DNA from: Botryotinia globosa
Taxonomy: Eukaryota; Ascomycota; Leotiomycetes; Helotiales; Sclerotiniaceae
Length of the DNA: 64,000 bases
NCBI GenBank assembly: GCA_014898425.1
Contig: RCSZ01000007.1
Location: forward strand, 2,108,001 to 2,172,000
Reading direction: 5' to 3'
The position numbers and the translations under genes were made by a program. Below are positions 33,890-44,916 of this stretch, piece by piece. The stretch's first letter is position 1. Every line of letters starts with the position of its first letter. The notes beneath the pieces were generated by a model. It was not told the origin of the DNA, ran no database searches, and saw only the letters and a list, made by a program, of their open reading frames with translations.

Positions 33890-36484
33890 ATGAGCTCTCC
33901 TTATGTTTGCATGACATGTCGACAAGCTCTCAGTCATTTACGTCGAAACAAATCCTTCCAATGGCACTCGAAAGCTACATTTAACTCTCTAATTAGTACA
34001 CCTCAAAGCTCCACGAGTGAGCAATATAAAGAGGATCATGCGGAATCGACGAGAGGTTTCCAAGGCGGAGAAACGAGGAATAGACCAAAACTACCACGAA
34101 GACCACAGGCTACTTGCCATGCGACCAGAGAGCCAGCAGATGCATTGGAGTCAATGTTTGAAGATACCCTTAAGCAACAATCGATTCGACAACCGACTCG
34201 TTCATCAGAGCTTTCCCAGAGGACATCATCGACCGTGAAGGCTTATCAAGATGGAGAGAAGTTGAAGGAAATGCTCCGGGAGGAACGCCCCCTTAATGAT
34301 TGCTGGTCTTTTTTCGTGGAACATTTTGGGCCTACCGCTTGGAAAAATGGTACAATTAGTCGAAATTCATGGCCTGTCTACCTGAAGTCTACAGTACCAA
34401 GAATGCTGAGGCTCATAAGAGAGCAGAGAAAGGAGCAGCCTCTTCGTAATGATGTGCCTACTTTTTCAGAAATGGTATTTGTCACGCTTGAGTTGGGTTT
34501 ACTGCGCGGCACTCAATGGGTACAAATGATAACCACATTGATTGACAGCATTTTAGTAGCTGGTGTTACAACGGCAGAGGGACAGGCACTACTTTCTGAG
34601 CTTCTCAAAAGTTGGAATATCGTCTGTCGTCGTCGGCCTCGACGACTTCAAAGCCAAGAATTAATCAATGAATCAGATCCCGAAATAAGACCGTCTTGTT
34701 CTGACTGGTCAAATCTTCCTAATCATTCTTTGCATAGCATCTTTCTGGAAAAACGCCAAAATGGGACTCAACATGCATTTAGTCTTCTCACTCCACAATT
34801 TTCCCCAGGTGAGATGTATCAATTGCCTACAATCGCACTGGGAACACTTAAGCTTCTCCTTGAACTTGATAAGACTGGAACTGGCGCAATTATCATGGTG
34901 GAAGATGCGAAGCCACTCATGTTAAAGTTCTCGAGTATTGTCAACGCATGTTCGATGTCTCTGATTGATGCCGCCGAGTTCTTCCGAGATGTGCCTGAAT
35001 CTGTGGTCAGTCTAGTCAAAGATAATTGGTCTACCATTAAGGAGTTCACCGAGAAGCAGAATGTTAGGAGGGATTTCAAAGTGACGGAAAATATGCGAAC
35101 GCAAGTTTTACACAAGAAAGTAATTGATGCGCATGCTAGACGAGACGTCGCTTCACTAGATCGACTGTGGTCCCAAGCACAACAACTTCCAATCTACATG
35201 CCAACTGCCAAAGATGGTTTCGAATCTGGGTATCGAACCGGTTATCTCACTCCTGCTTTTTACAACCTGTTCATTTTGTTATTCTTGAATCTCAAACAAA
35301 AACCTCGAGCCATTGAAGTTTGGAATCACATGATCAAAAACAATCTTACTCCAAACCTTGGTGCCTGGGATGCCATGTTGAATGGCTGCAAGAATTCCCG
35401 CGATGCCAAAGGCCTTGAGCAAGTCTGGGCCATGATGATATCATCTGGAGAAAAGCCAGATGTAACCTGTTGGACTACCAGAATCAGTGGTCTTATTCAC
35501 TGTTATCAGCCAGAAGCTGGTATTCGCGCATTGGATGAGATGGGTCGCTTATGGTTAGCGGCAGCACGGAAAAAATATCCTAACCTCAAGATCTCAAATT
35601 CGAAAAACGGGAAGGATATCCCGGGGGCTGTCAGACCTACTATTGCAACGATTAATGCCGCAGTCTCTGGTCTTATAAAAAGGCAAGAAATTAAAGCGGC
35701 TGATCGTATCCTCGCTTGGGCAGATCAATGGGGTATCATTCCAGACGTTCAAACATATAACACACTCCTTTCGTCGATAGTCCGAGCTGGTCATCCAGAT
35801 AAAACTCCAGAGATCTTGACTTCTATGGAAGGTCACGGTGTCCAAGCAGATGCTGCCACTTTCGTCACAATCCTGGATCAAACATTCGCAGACATAGAAA
35901 CTCTTAGTCCCGCAGAGCAAATTGAAGCTATAAACAACACCTTCCTCGCCATGGAACATATGAAGGTCACACCAAACCAGTTCTTATACGGTAAAATGAT
36001 CCATCTCCTCCTCCGAGGCGTCCCCACAGACATCACTCCCGTGTCAGAAGTTATGAATCGAATGGCAGCCCAAGGGCTCACCCCTTCAACGTACATCTAC
36101 ACCATTCTCCTCGAATACTATTTCGCTCAATCACCGCCCAATTTCCAAGCCGCGACCACTCTGATCGAACGCGCGCAACTCACGGTCGGAACCGTAGATC
36201 ACATCTTTTGGGATCGATTGATCGAGGGATATGCAAGCGTAGGGGATACCGACACAGCGATTTCGTATCTGAGAAATGTGCAGAAAAGTAAACAGTTCAC
36301 GTCGTGGAATACGATGCGCACTTTGTTGATGGCGCTCGTGGAGAAGGATGAGTGGGATGTTGCGACCGAGTTGGTTCACAATGCGGTGAAGGATACAGGG
36401 GGCCCGATTGGGGCTGAGGTGAAGGGTGTGGAGGGTCAACATAAGTTTTGGGAGTTGGTGAGGGAATTGAGAATTTTGGATTGA
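33890..36484 (+). CDS. mitochondrial pentatricopeptide repeat protein (possibly Cya5/Pet309 type)
   Basis: Single exon, 864 aa from the ATG at 33890. The start MSSPYVCMTCRQALSHLRR is a basic presequence with a C-x-x-CR motif very like that of the Mss51-like protein at 28404. The middle and C-terminal parts contain PPR units, for example NLFILLFLNLKQKPRAIEVW, then TPNLGAWDAMLNGC, KPDVTCWTTRISGL and IPDVQTYNTLLSSIV. Each has the helix-turn-helix spacing of about 35 residues. PPR proteins bind organelle RNA; the large fungal ones include Cya5/Pet309 (COX1 mRNA). I cannot separate this subfamily from other fungal mitochondrial PPR proteins by eye. An in-frame ATG at 33734 gives a longer, less likely form. 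Confidence 0.88.
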   Translation: MSSPYVCMTCRQALSHLRRNKSFQWHSKATFNSLISTPQSSTSEQYKEDHAESTRGFQGGETRNRPKLPRRPQATCHATREPADALESMFEDTLKQQSIRQPTRSSELSQRTSSTVKAYQDGEKLKEMLREERPLNDCWSFFVEHFGPTAWKNGTISRNSWPVYLKSTVPRMLRLIREQRKEQPLRNDVPTFSEMVFVTLELGLLRGTQWVQMITTLIDSILVAGVTTAEGQALLSELLKSWNIVCRRRPRRLQSQELINESDPEIRPSCSDWSNLPNHSLHSIFLEKRQNGTQHAFSLLTPQFSPGEMYQLPTIALGTLKLLLELDKTGTGAIIMVEDAKPLMLKFSSIVNACSMSLIDAAEFFRDVPESVVSLVKDNWSTIKEFTEKQNVRRDFKVTENMRTQVLHKKVIDAHARRDVASLDRLWSQAQQLPIYMPTAKDGFESGYRTGYLTPAFYNLFILLFLNLKQKPRAIEVWNHMIKNNLTPNLGAWDAMLNGCKNSRDAKGLEQVWAMMISSGEKPDVTCWTTRISGLIHCYQPEAGIRALDEMGRLWLAAARKKYPNLKISNSKNGKDIPGAVRPTIATINAAVSGLIKRQEIKAADRILAWADQWGIIPDVQTYNTLLSSIVRAGHPDKTPEILTSMEGHGVQADAATFVTILDQTFADIETLSPAEQIEAINNTFLAMEHMKVTPNQFLYGKMIHLLLRGVPTDITPVSEVMNRMAAQGLTPSTYIYTILLEYYFAQSPPNFQAATTLIERAQLTVGTVDHIFWDRLIEGYASVGDTDTAISYLRNVQKSKQFTSWNTMRTLLMALVEKDEWDVATELVHNAVKDTGGPIGAEVKGVEGQHKFWELVRELRILD

Positions 36485-36725
36485 GGGTTGAGGGTTGAGA
36501 GGGGTGTGTGAGGGGTGTCGAAAGGATGAGAGCTATAGAAGTAGAAATAGAAACGTTCACTCAAATCCTAAAAAGTTTATAGATTTTTTTCTCGATATCC
36601 TATCCCTACGCTAATGAATGTGTATAGAGTAGAATGAATATATTCATCTACCTAACTATCTACCTATCTACCCAGCTATATATAGACATATTATCAAAAA
36701 TAGATGCATATCATGAGACATATCA

Positions 36726-36861
36726 AATCCAAAATCCAAAATCCAAAATCCAAAATCCAAAATCCAAAATCCAAAATCCAAAATCCAAAATCCAAAATCC
36801 AAAATCCAAAATCCAAAATCCAAAATCCAAAATCCAAAATCCAAAATCCAAAATCCAAAAT
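36726..36861. repeat. heptanucleotide array (AATCCAA)19
   Basis: About 19 perfect copies of a 7-bp unit over 136 bp, about 240 bp after the PPR stop codon. Because 7 is not a multiple of 3, all frames read the same seven-codon cycle, which gives a false Lys/Ile/Gln/Asn/Pro/Ser repeat ORF. Confidence 0.95.
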
Positions 36862-37146
36862 AGGAATAAATCCACTTATATAAAATTCAAATTCAAATCA
36901 AAGGAAGAATAAATAATTCAATAAATAATTCAATAAATAAATAAATAATTCAAAAAATGATCAAAAGTAAATCAATAAGAATAAATTAATAAGAATAATC
37001 TACTTGAATAAAGAAGTAATTAGAAATGTTATATATGTATTTATTTATACTTGCTTGCTTGCTTATTCAAGTTAATATCTGAATTTGGGATTTGAAAGAA
37101 GAAGATTGAAAGTTGAAAGTTGAAAGTTAGAGAGAGGAGAGAAGAA

Positions 37147-37277
37147 GAGAAGGAGAGAAGGAGAGAAGGAGAGAAGGAGAGAAGGAGAGAAGGAGAGAAG
37201 GAGAGAAGGAGAGAAGGAGAGAAGGAGAGAAGGAGAGAAGGAGAGAAGGAGAGAAGGAGAGAAGGAGAGAAGGAGAG
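37147..37277. repeat. octanucleotide array (GAGAAGGA)16
   Basis: About 16 nearly perfect copies of an 8-bp, all-purine unit. It lies 285 bp from the heptamer array and about 680 bp beyond the F-box stop codon. Confidence 0.95.
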
Positions 37278-37955
37278 ATAGAATTCTCTATTTTCTTAAA
37301 TTCTCATCTTCTTATACTCTCACTCATATCAAAATATCAAATATATTTAAAGCTTCGCTAGCTATATTATATATACTATACTAAATCATATTACATCATA
37401 TCATATTCATATTTATCTCTATCTACAATCATCCTATCTAAATCTCCTATTTCCCCATACCAGATCATCATAGTCACAATCACAATCACAAGAAAACTTC
37501 TCATTCGAAACAATCCATCACAAAAAGACACCCACACAAATAAACACAAAGAAAGAAAAATCCATCTCTGATATCCAAAGTCATCTCATTTCATCCTATC
37601 ATCTGAAATAATCCATCAGATCCGTGCAAGCGACCCACGAAATAAACATGAGGTCATGAGCTCCATGCCTCCCGAAAACGATGACAAGAATAGTCATTCC
37701 CATTTCCATTCGCATCGCATTCACATTCCCATAACTATTTCCGTATCCAAACCCCTGTACATTTTCCATCTAGACATCATACCAGATATCTAGCCAAACC
37801 CCTAATAAGATAAAAATGCATGATATCTATCGAGCCATTCCCAAAATCATGACTCCAACCGTATAATTGCTCTGCAATCTTCGTTTTATATCCCATCATA
37901 TGTACCGTATCTCATTTTCATATATCCATACTCCAACCTTTCTCAATATGGATAA

Positions 37956-40079
37956 TCACATCATAGCGCACGCACTACTTCTCGCCCTCCTTCTTCTTCC
38001 CACGCCCCCACCAGCAGCCACTCCACCCTCTTCTTCATCAGCATGCATCATCTGTGCTTCTCTTGCTCTCCTTCTCCTTCTCCTAATCCCAGCCCCACCG
38101 GCACCAGCCTCTTCATTCGCCATCATATATTCTGTCCATTTCCTCTCTAATCTTCCTGCCGCCGAAAGATCTCCCCTCAAAACTCTCTTCGTATGTTCAT
38201 CCACTGTCAATTGCCAACCATAGAAGCACTTGAGCGTAATAATTTCTGTGGGAAATGAGTATCGATGTCGATTATCATGATCAACCGGCTTCGTAATCTC
38301 CGAGTTTCGCGAAAGAACTTCACGAATTCCGGTCCATGTAACATTCGAACAATCGAATACTACCATGCGAAGACCAGGACAAGGACGTGACAATGGGTTC
38401 GTTGTACGTGAGGATCGGAGTCGAACCATAGTTGCAGCTTCGGCAAGGATTAGATCGCTGATTCTCGTATTGTCCATGTCGATATTTTGAAGACCAGTAC
38501 AAGTACGGATAACAGGGAGCATACCCGTGTCACCCAAGTTCTCGCAATAGCTGACAGAAAGATGCTGGAGGGTGGGTGCGCAAGGTGCCTTGGCGAGATG
38601 GTTGGATAACAAATCGTTGCTAAGTTCACTGAGATCTTCCAAGTCGAGATGTGTCAAATTTGGACAGGTAGCTAGAATGTTTTCGAGTGCTTTGTCTGTC
38701 AAGGTAACGCATCCACTCAATTGCAGACCTTCCAAGTCTGGACAAACGTAGGCAAGTGATTTCACACCTTCGTCCGTCAATCTGTTACAGCGGCTCAAAT
38801 CCAAATGTCGAAGTTTTCGTTGCGGAACTAACGGTGCATAGCTGAAAGCGTCGAGTTCTGGATCATGCCCATGCATCATTGTTTGGAGAGCTTTATCAGT
38901 TATATTTATACAGCCGCTCAAGACTAGTCGCTCCAATCTGTTAGTCTCGAATATGAGCAGCGCCAAATCCTCATTGTCGAGGCCTCTAACTTCTCCAGCA
39001 CGGAGATCCATCAAATTTGGACAACCTCGAATGACTAGCTGTAGACCAAGCGCATCCATATGAGTACACCATGAAACATTGAACATCTGGAGGTGTGGAC
39101 AGGATTGTGCTATGATCTTGCACGTTGCGTTTGTGACAGCTGACAATCCAGTAAGATTGAGATTGGTCAATCTTCCATTAGTTTTCAACAGGTTGTGTAA
39201 AGTTGCTTTCTGAAAGTTTCGACATCCTTCAAGTGTCGCATTGATTAGATTCTTGCAAGCTTTCACTATCACCTCCGCACGCTTGTAGTGCTCGACTTGT
39301 ACGCAACCTCGGAGGTTGAGATCTTTGATGAAAGGACCTGCCGATACAATGATCTTTGCCAGAGATTCAGCGGGAATATCGGCATAGAATTCCGAGGCAT
39401 CGAAGCATGTCCAGAGCTGTCCATCGAAACAAGTTTTGTAGAAATCTTGACAAGTGTTGGAAGCCCGTACCAATTCCTTTGGTTTCAGGAATGCAAAAAT
39501 GTGTAGCTTAACCTCGTGTGGCATTTTGTCCCAAAATTTAAAGTTGCTCTTCTTACGAGGTTTAGATTTTACGGTCATTGGCTGTGAAAAGTAATCCTCG
39601 ACAATTTCATGATCTGGAGATGAAGTTGAAGGTTCTCCTGCCTCTGCGATGGTCAGTTGTTGTAAGTCTTGCATCAGGGTTGATGCACCAGCCATCGCTT
39701 CGTTCTCGTTGCGCTGAATAGCAATGTGACGATACATGGGATCATAATATGGCGTATCAAGACCAGGAGTAACTGGAGTCGAATCTGCTTCTGAGCTCAC
39801 TCCTGAACTTGGCCCCGAGACTGGTGCTGCGGACGAGGTTCCTTCTGTTGATTGGACGGGAGGGTTCTCCGAGATGGGAGGAGCGAAACTTAGACAGGAA
39901 AGTGTTGACCTGCTCCCATATGGACTACTTTTCGCTCGTTTCCGACTAAACTGTGCGAGTGTAGGCGATGAAGCTATTCTTTGAAGCCATTTGCCTTTGG
40001 ACTTGACAGGTCTTTCATCGTTCATGACTGGTGTTGAACTTCCGACTGGGCTTGAGAACCCCGCCATTGTGTTGGCCAT
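37956..40079 (-). CDS. F-box/leucine-rich-repeat protein with polybasic tail and CaaX-like end
   Basis: Single exon, 707 aa from the Met at 40079 (an in-frame ATG at 40172 adds 31 residues; the AAATGGCC context favours 40079). After a Ser/Pro-rich N-terminus comes an F-box (FWDKMPHEVKLHIFAFLKP, residues about 200-245). About a dozen cysteine-containing LRRs follow (LRHLDLSRCNRLTDEGVKSL, LEGLQLSGCVTLTDKAL). The F-box should recruit Skp1/cullin-1 and the LRRs the substrate. The C-terminal 60 residues are Gly/Ala/Glu-rich with two Arg clusters, ending RRRRARSSACAMM. The last four residues form a CaaX box, suggesting prenylation. Closest in architecture to Grr1/FBXL2/FBXL20-type proteins; no exact orthologue is claimed. 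Confidence 0.9.
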   Translation of the reverse strand: MANTMAGFSSPVGSSTPVMNDERPVKSKGKWLQRIASSPTLAQFSRKRAKSSPYGSRSTLSCLSFAPPISENPPVQSTEGTSSAAPVSGPSSGVSSEADSTPVTPGLDTPYYDPMYRHIAIQRNENEAMAGASTLMQDLQQLTIAEAGEPSTSSPDHEIVEDYFSQPMTVKSKPRKKSNFKFWDKMPHEVKLHIFAFLKPKELVRASNTCQDFYKTCFDGQLWTCFDASEFYADIPAESLAKIIVSAGPFIKDLNLRGCVQVEHYKRAEVIVKACKNLINATLEGCRNFQKATLHNLLKTNGRLTNLNLTGLSAVTNATCKIIAQSCPHLQMFNVSWCTHMDALGLQLVIRGCPNLMDLRAGEVRGLDNEDLALLIFETNRLERLVLSGCINITDKALQTMMHGHDPELDAFSYAPLVPQRKLRHLDLSRCNRLTDEGVKSLAYVCPDLEGLQLSGCVTLTDKALENILATCPNLTHLDLEDLSELSNDLLSNHLAKAPCAPTLQHLSVSYCENLGDTGMLPVIRTCTGLQNIDMDNTRISDLILAEAATMVRLRSSRTTNPLSRPCPGLRMVVFDCSNVTWTGIREVLSRNSEITKPVDHDNRHRYSFPTEIITLKCFYGWQLTVDEHTKRVLRGDLSAAGRLERKWTEYMMANEEAGAGGAGIRRRRRRAREAQMMHADEEEGGVAAGGGVGRRRRARSSACAMM

Positions 40080-41015
40080 TTGACTGTCGAGTTTGATTTG
40101 AAAGTATGAGATGATCTCCTTGTTCCAGGAATTCGATATCGATTGTGTTTTGGAAAGGAGGCAAGTGATCAAAGTGTAGCCAAAGACTGGCTGACGATGA
40201 AATTTGGGAGAGTCCTTGATTTCAATTCACCAATGTCTTACACCCGGGTTGATCAAATCCAAGGTAAACAAGGCTGAAGTGTAGAGTAATGCCGTTTATC
40301 GATTGCGAAATGTATGCGAATCAAAGACGCAATAGTTATTCCGGGAGACAATGGAAATATTCAACTCCTTTCCTTTGTTCTTTTGATACGACCGACCAGC
40401 GATTGTTATATCTTCCTCGGCTCGTGCAACGTCAAGTGGGAGATGGATGTTTGAGGCGGGGAGATAGATAGGAGTAGAATAGTAGGAGAAGATCTTCTGT
40501 GTATCTGCTATCTTGAAGAATTAATGGCACAATTCACAAATGAATCCATCATGTATGCACATGCACATGCATATGAAAATATGACAATAATATCCAAAGA
40601 CACTCACCACCGAGAAAGAAAAGGATGGATGCAGTGTGAATGATAAAATAACTCGGGATACCCAAATCGGTATGAATATCGATCACTTTCCAAGTCCTTA
40701 TCGTAAAGCCTCCTTATCGGCTCAATTGGGCTCTGCACATGAACACGCTTCGTGATTCGAGATAATGATCAGATGTTCAAAATGGCAAGCATGAGACAAG
40801 ATTTGATTATGAAGAGTGTGGTGAGTGTGGTGAGTTGAGAGAGTGTGAGAGAGAGATTGGAGATGAGGAGTAGAAGAATTGCCCAACGATGAAAGGGGTG
40901 AGGAGATAGGAGAGAGGAGAGAAGAGATAGGAAAGAGGTGAGAAGAGAGAAGAGATAGGAAAGAGGTGAGAAGTGAGAGGTGAGACTGTGAGAGGAGGTT
41001 ATTGAATAAACAAGC

Positions 41016-41226
41016 CAGTCCAGTCCAGTCCAGTCCAATCCAATCCAATCCAATCCAATCCAATCCAATCCAATCCAATCCAATCCAATCCAATCCAATC
41101 CAATCCAATCCAATCCAATCCAATCCAATCCAATCCAATCCAATCCAATCCAATCCAATCCAATCCAATCCAATCCAATCCAATCCAATCCAATCCAATC
41201 CAATCCAATCCAATCCAATCCAATCC
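41016..41226. repeat. pentanucleotide array (CCAAT)38 preceded by (CCAGT)4
   Basis: About 38 perfect tandem CCAAT units on the + strand (ATTGG on the minus strand), with four CCAGT variant units at the left edge. The array is 940 bp upstream of the F-box start codon. It leaves long frames open on both strands (Ile-Gly-Leu-Asp-Trp or Gln-Ser-Asn-Pro-Ile cycles), which are artefacts. Confidence 0.97.
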
Positions 41227-42062
41227 AGACAGGCGGAGTACTGACCGATGTACGATAGACTCTCGAGGGTGGACACTGTAACAAACACTGAAAGGCGATA
41301 GGTTGAGAATTCACAAATGCACGTAAAGACAGTGCTGAGTGGAACTTTGTAATAAATGAAAGAGTTTGGGAGGCTGGAACGATGGATCGATGGAACGATG
41401 GGTAACGGGTTCACCAGTTGCATTATTTATTTCCTAGGAGTATGAGAAACATCCATTCTTGCCCCATGCATACATGATATACATCCACAACCACGCACGC
41501 AAGTAAGTAAGCACAAATGATTTATCACTGGTACGTACAATATGAAAGAAATGTTATAATTTGTTTACAGCTGGAGTAGAGTAGACTATCATGTAGCAAT
41601 ATAATATAATCTACATATTAAGAAATGTTGATTATGTCTCTCTCGGTGTCGATAGATCTTTCTCCCTCCTCCCTACAAAGTAGGACACCAACACCAGGAG
41701 AGGTATATACTATCTGATCAATGAACCTATTATTGCAAAGTCAAACTTCCAACTTTCAACTTCCAACTTCCAACTTCCAACTTCCAACCGCCATCCACCA
41801 CTCCCCCCGTCTCTCTTCCACATCAAGGCAAGTCGATGGAGAAAAAGAAGACCTGAATCCTCGTCGAGTCGTGTTAGTACACACTGCAGTGACTGCAGTC
41901 ACTGCACAGCGTTAGTGTATGATTTTCCCTCGCTCGGATTCCCTCTCCACCGGTCCCCCGTTTTCCCGAGACAGCGGAAGTGGGTGTGGGTGTGGGTGTG
42001 GGTGTGGGAATGAAGGGTTTTAGTTGATCTTTTCCACACTTGAACCATCGTCGTGCTTTTCC

Positions 42063-42142
42063 TTAGCTTTGCTTCCCTTCCCTTTGCTTTCCTTCGCTTT
42101 CCTTCCCTTCCCTTCCCTTTCCTTCCCTTCCCTCCCTCCCAT
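42063..42142. repeat. CCTTCCCTT pyrimidine tract
   Basis: Imperfect CTTCC/CTTTCC repeats, all pyrimidine on the + strand. Confidence 0.65.
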
Positions 42143-43930
42143 AATGGCGTGGATGATCAGAACTAGTGACTAGATCACGCTTGGCCGTGTGAATGGCTTC
42201 GTGGCTGAGCCAAGCTTGTTCGTCAAAAGGTGGAGTGGATAGGATAAAAGATGCTACATTCGATGAGTTTTCCCTCACATGAATTTGGTAGGTAGAACAT
42301 GAATTTGATTCATGGCGTGGCGATTGCTCTACTCCGTACAATTGAGAGTAATACTTGAGTAAGGTTAGGTACATACTGTGTAGGTCTACAGGAGTCGGCT
42401 CCGAATATTGGCTAGCAGAAGATAGGGAAAAGGGAGATGATTGATGATATGATTGATGTTTTTCCCATTTTCAGCTATTCATCCATCTTTTCTTTTCTTT
42501 TCTTTCTCTTCTTCTTCTCTTTTCTGCTTTCCTTTCCTTTCCCTTTCCCTTGCCTTTTCATTTCCTTTCATCTCTTTCTTTTTCTTCCTTTCCTCGCCAG
42601 TAAATTCCCAACCTGATTCTGAGTCCTGACCAACACCTCTTACTCATCACTACCACCCTTTCTCTCTCTCTGGGGTGCAGCTGAATGCGGGGTTTTTCCG
42701 GATAACCAAATAAATAAGGGTACGACCTAGGTATCGGATCGTATCTACTATCTAGATACAAGATTACTACCTAGGTTGCGGTATGTCGACATAAGTTGGA
42801 GAATTGGTCCGAATCGTCAAAGCGGAATCTCTACTCTGCACACACACACTCTCTCTCCACTTTCTCTCTGCCAAGCTTTGAAGGGTCAATCGATAACATT
42901 CTTATTTTCTGGCTAATTCACATATCAAATTGTGGAAGCTTACGACAAGTGAGTGTATCTTCTAATATGTCCATAATCCCGCCGCAAGACAGCATAATTG
43001 ATTGATGGACTGATTGTATTGAGAAATGGGTGGTGAGACCTGCGTGGATACTGAAGTTTGGATGAATTTGGCATTTTAGCCTGATAGAAGGAGAGGTTTA
43101 TTTTGGCAGTCGGGTCTATCACGTCGTGGCAGCCAATAGAACATTCAAGTCACATAAAATTGCAGGTATGATCTCTCCTTTTCGAAAATATTGACAATCA
43201 GAGAAAGGTAGACAAAAAAAGATAGACTCGAGGGCAATAAACTTTAAAGAGAAACATTATCTTCATCAATGTACTCTGTACGTACGCCTCCTCCATGCAG
43301 AAGAAGATTTACGTTCTTCAGGCACTCAAGGATATAGGTATATTGTCAAAGAATGATATCCGAGGTACCCTCGTACCGTCGGATCATTGCTATTCGAGGA
43401 AGATCATCGTTGAGTCGACCCCAATTAATATCAAGACACCATACGACCAATTCTCCTTGGCGAAGTACCTAGGTAGATATCTCGAGGGTATTTGAAACAA
43501 AAAATAATGATATATCAATATCTGGTAGAGTATTTATGATGATATCGACCTCATGAAGGGGTTACGCGAAGACCATCAGATGTTACTCGAATACCCCCCC
43601 AAATGCAGCGTATGGGCGGTAACGGTTAAAAAGATTCGACCCCGGGCCTAAAATGCTGTGTCACGATGCTGCACGCCATCTCGGATCGAATGGTTAATCA
43701 GCAAGCCCTCCAGTATAAGATGAAAGCTGGAGATGAAGCCCACGTGTGATTAATATATCAATGTACATATAGGTAGCGAGGGAGGTACATAGCTGGGTCG
43801 TAGCTGAAATTGATTGACGAGAAGTGTACAGCATAAACGCAATGTCGAGCTTGTCAACTCGGTGCTTGCATACGAGCAAATGCAGATGAGGAGTTGGCAG
43901 CAAGCATCTTGCAAGGAGTACTTTGATGTA

Positions 43931-44167
43931 TGTGAGCTTACATTGGAAATAGTTTCAGACTCAGCAAGCCCTTGCTTGAAAAGGGTATATACTACCTAGA
44001 CACATACCGTGTATCTTCTTGTTTACATCCATATAGGTCTTACCTTGGAAATTAAGACTTTAGATACCAAGGCAAAGGATGTGAAAGGTTCATTTGATGT
44101 TTTGACCGAGGTCAATGGTGCTTTCGAAAACTTTAATCCAACAATCTGGGAGGCGTTGATAGAGTAA
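43931..44167 (+). other. weak two-exon coding-like signal, unrecognised
   Basis: A short frame ending in SKPLLEKG is followed by a well-formed 52-nt intron (donor GTATAT at 43985, acceptor ATATAG at 44036). A 131-nt exon-like piece follows (GLTLEIKTLDTKAKDVKG to IWEALIE, stop at 44165). The amino-acid composition is protein-like, but upstream exons cannot be identified and no family is recognised. It may be the end of a small gene or a relic. Confidence 0.3.
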
Positions 44168-44850
44168 CAAGTCACCACTTCCTCCTCCTTAGAAGTTAGC
44201 ACGTAAAGCCGCCATGGAATGTTGGAGCTTCTTTGTGAAAATTGCCATGTCTTGAACTTACTACTTCTTTTCGGTGGGGTATAGCGTTTAGAGGAAAAAG
44301 ATGGTTGGTTGATTGGATGAGTTGAATGGTTGGATCATCCATCCATCGTTGAAAAGCAGTTTGAATACCTATGTAGGTAGTCATAGCCACAAGGCGAATG
44401 AACCGAATCTGTAAGACTGTAACCTACAGAGGACCTAGTATATATGTACCTAATACGTAGCTAGTCGCGGTATTCCCAACCTCGAGCCAACCTTCAACCT
44501 ATCAGCCCCAACGTGGTAGTCTTGTAGACTCGTAGTGTCTTCTCCAGCAATTCCATCCTCTTCATTTGATAAAGCCGTTGTTGCTGACTGGACTCTCCAC
44601 AATATCAAACACTTCACGTGAGACGCTGGAAAGCAACAGAAGAAGAAGAATACTCGAGTAATTCGCTGCGTGATCGGTCGGTCATTCATTAATCAATCAA
44701 TCATAGAGCAAGAGCAGAAGCCGAAGCAGAAGCAAAGGAAGAAGACCTCCTTCAATCATCTTTTCCCGTGCTTGCGGATTCAAAACATCACACACATCAT
44801 TCATTCATCGTCAGACAACGTTATATCTGAATTTCTAACATTCATTATTA

Positions 44851-44916
44851 CTCATCTGCGTCTACATCTGCGTCTACATCTGCGTCTACATCTACGTCTA
44901 CGTCTACGTCAACATC
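44851..44916. repeat. CATCTGCGTCTA / TCTACG repeat
   Basis: Three copies of a 12-bp unit followed by 6-bp derivatives, about 550 bp before the PAS kinase start. Confidence 0.75.

Larger units (their letters stand above)
36485..37955. other. convergent intergenic region with two large tandem arrays
   Basis: Contains the 3' UTRs of the PPR gene (plus) and the F-box gene (minus), and the 7-bp and 8-bp arrays listed separately. AT-rich; no supportable ORF outside repeats. Confidence 0.5.

Noticed and set aside
36634..36912. 92-codon repeat ORF
   Set aside because: It is a reading of the heptamer array; all frames give the same cycle.
36726..37277. CRISPR-like array
   Set aside because: Units are 7-8 bp with no spacers, and the genome is eukaryotic.
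37867..38223. Leu/Pro/Ala-rich ORF on the + strand
   Set aside because: It is antisense to the Arg/Glu/Gly-rich C-terminus of the F-box protein, which has clear domain support.
40722..41423. Long ORFs on both strands with Ile-Gly-Leu-Asp-Trp or Gln-Ser-Asn-Pro-Ile cycles
   Set aside because: They are produced by the (CCAAT)n array, whose 15-bp period leaves stop-free frames on both strands. No flanking coding signal.
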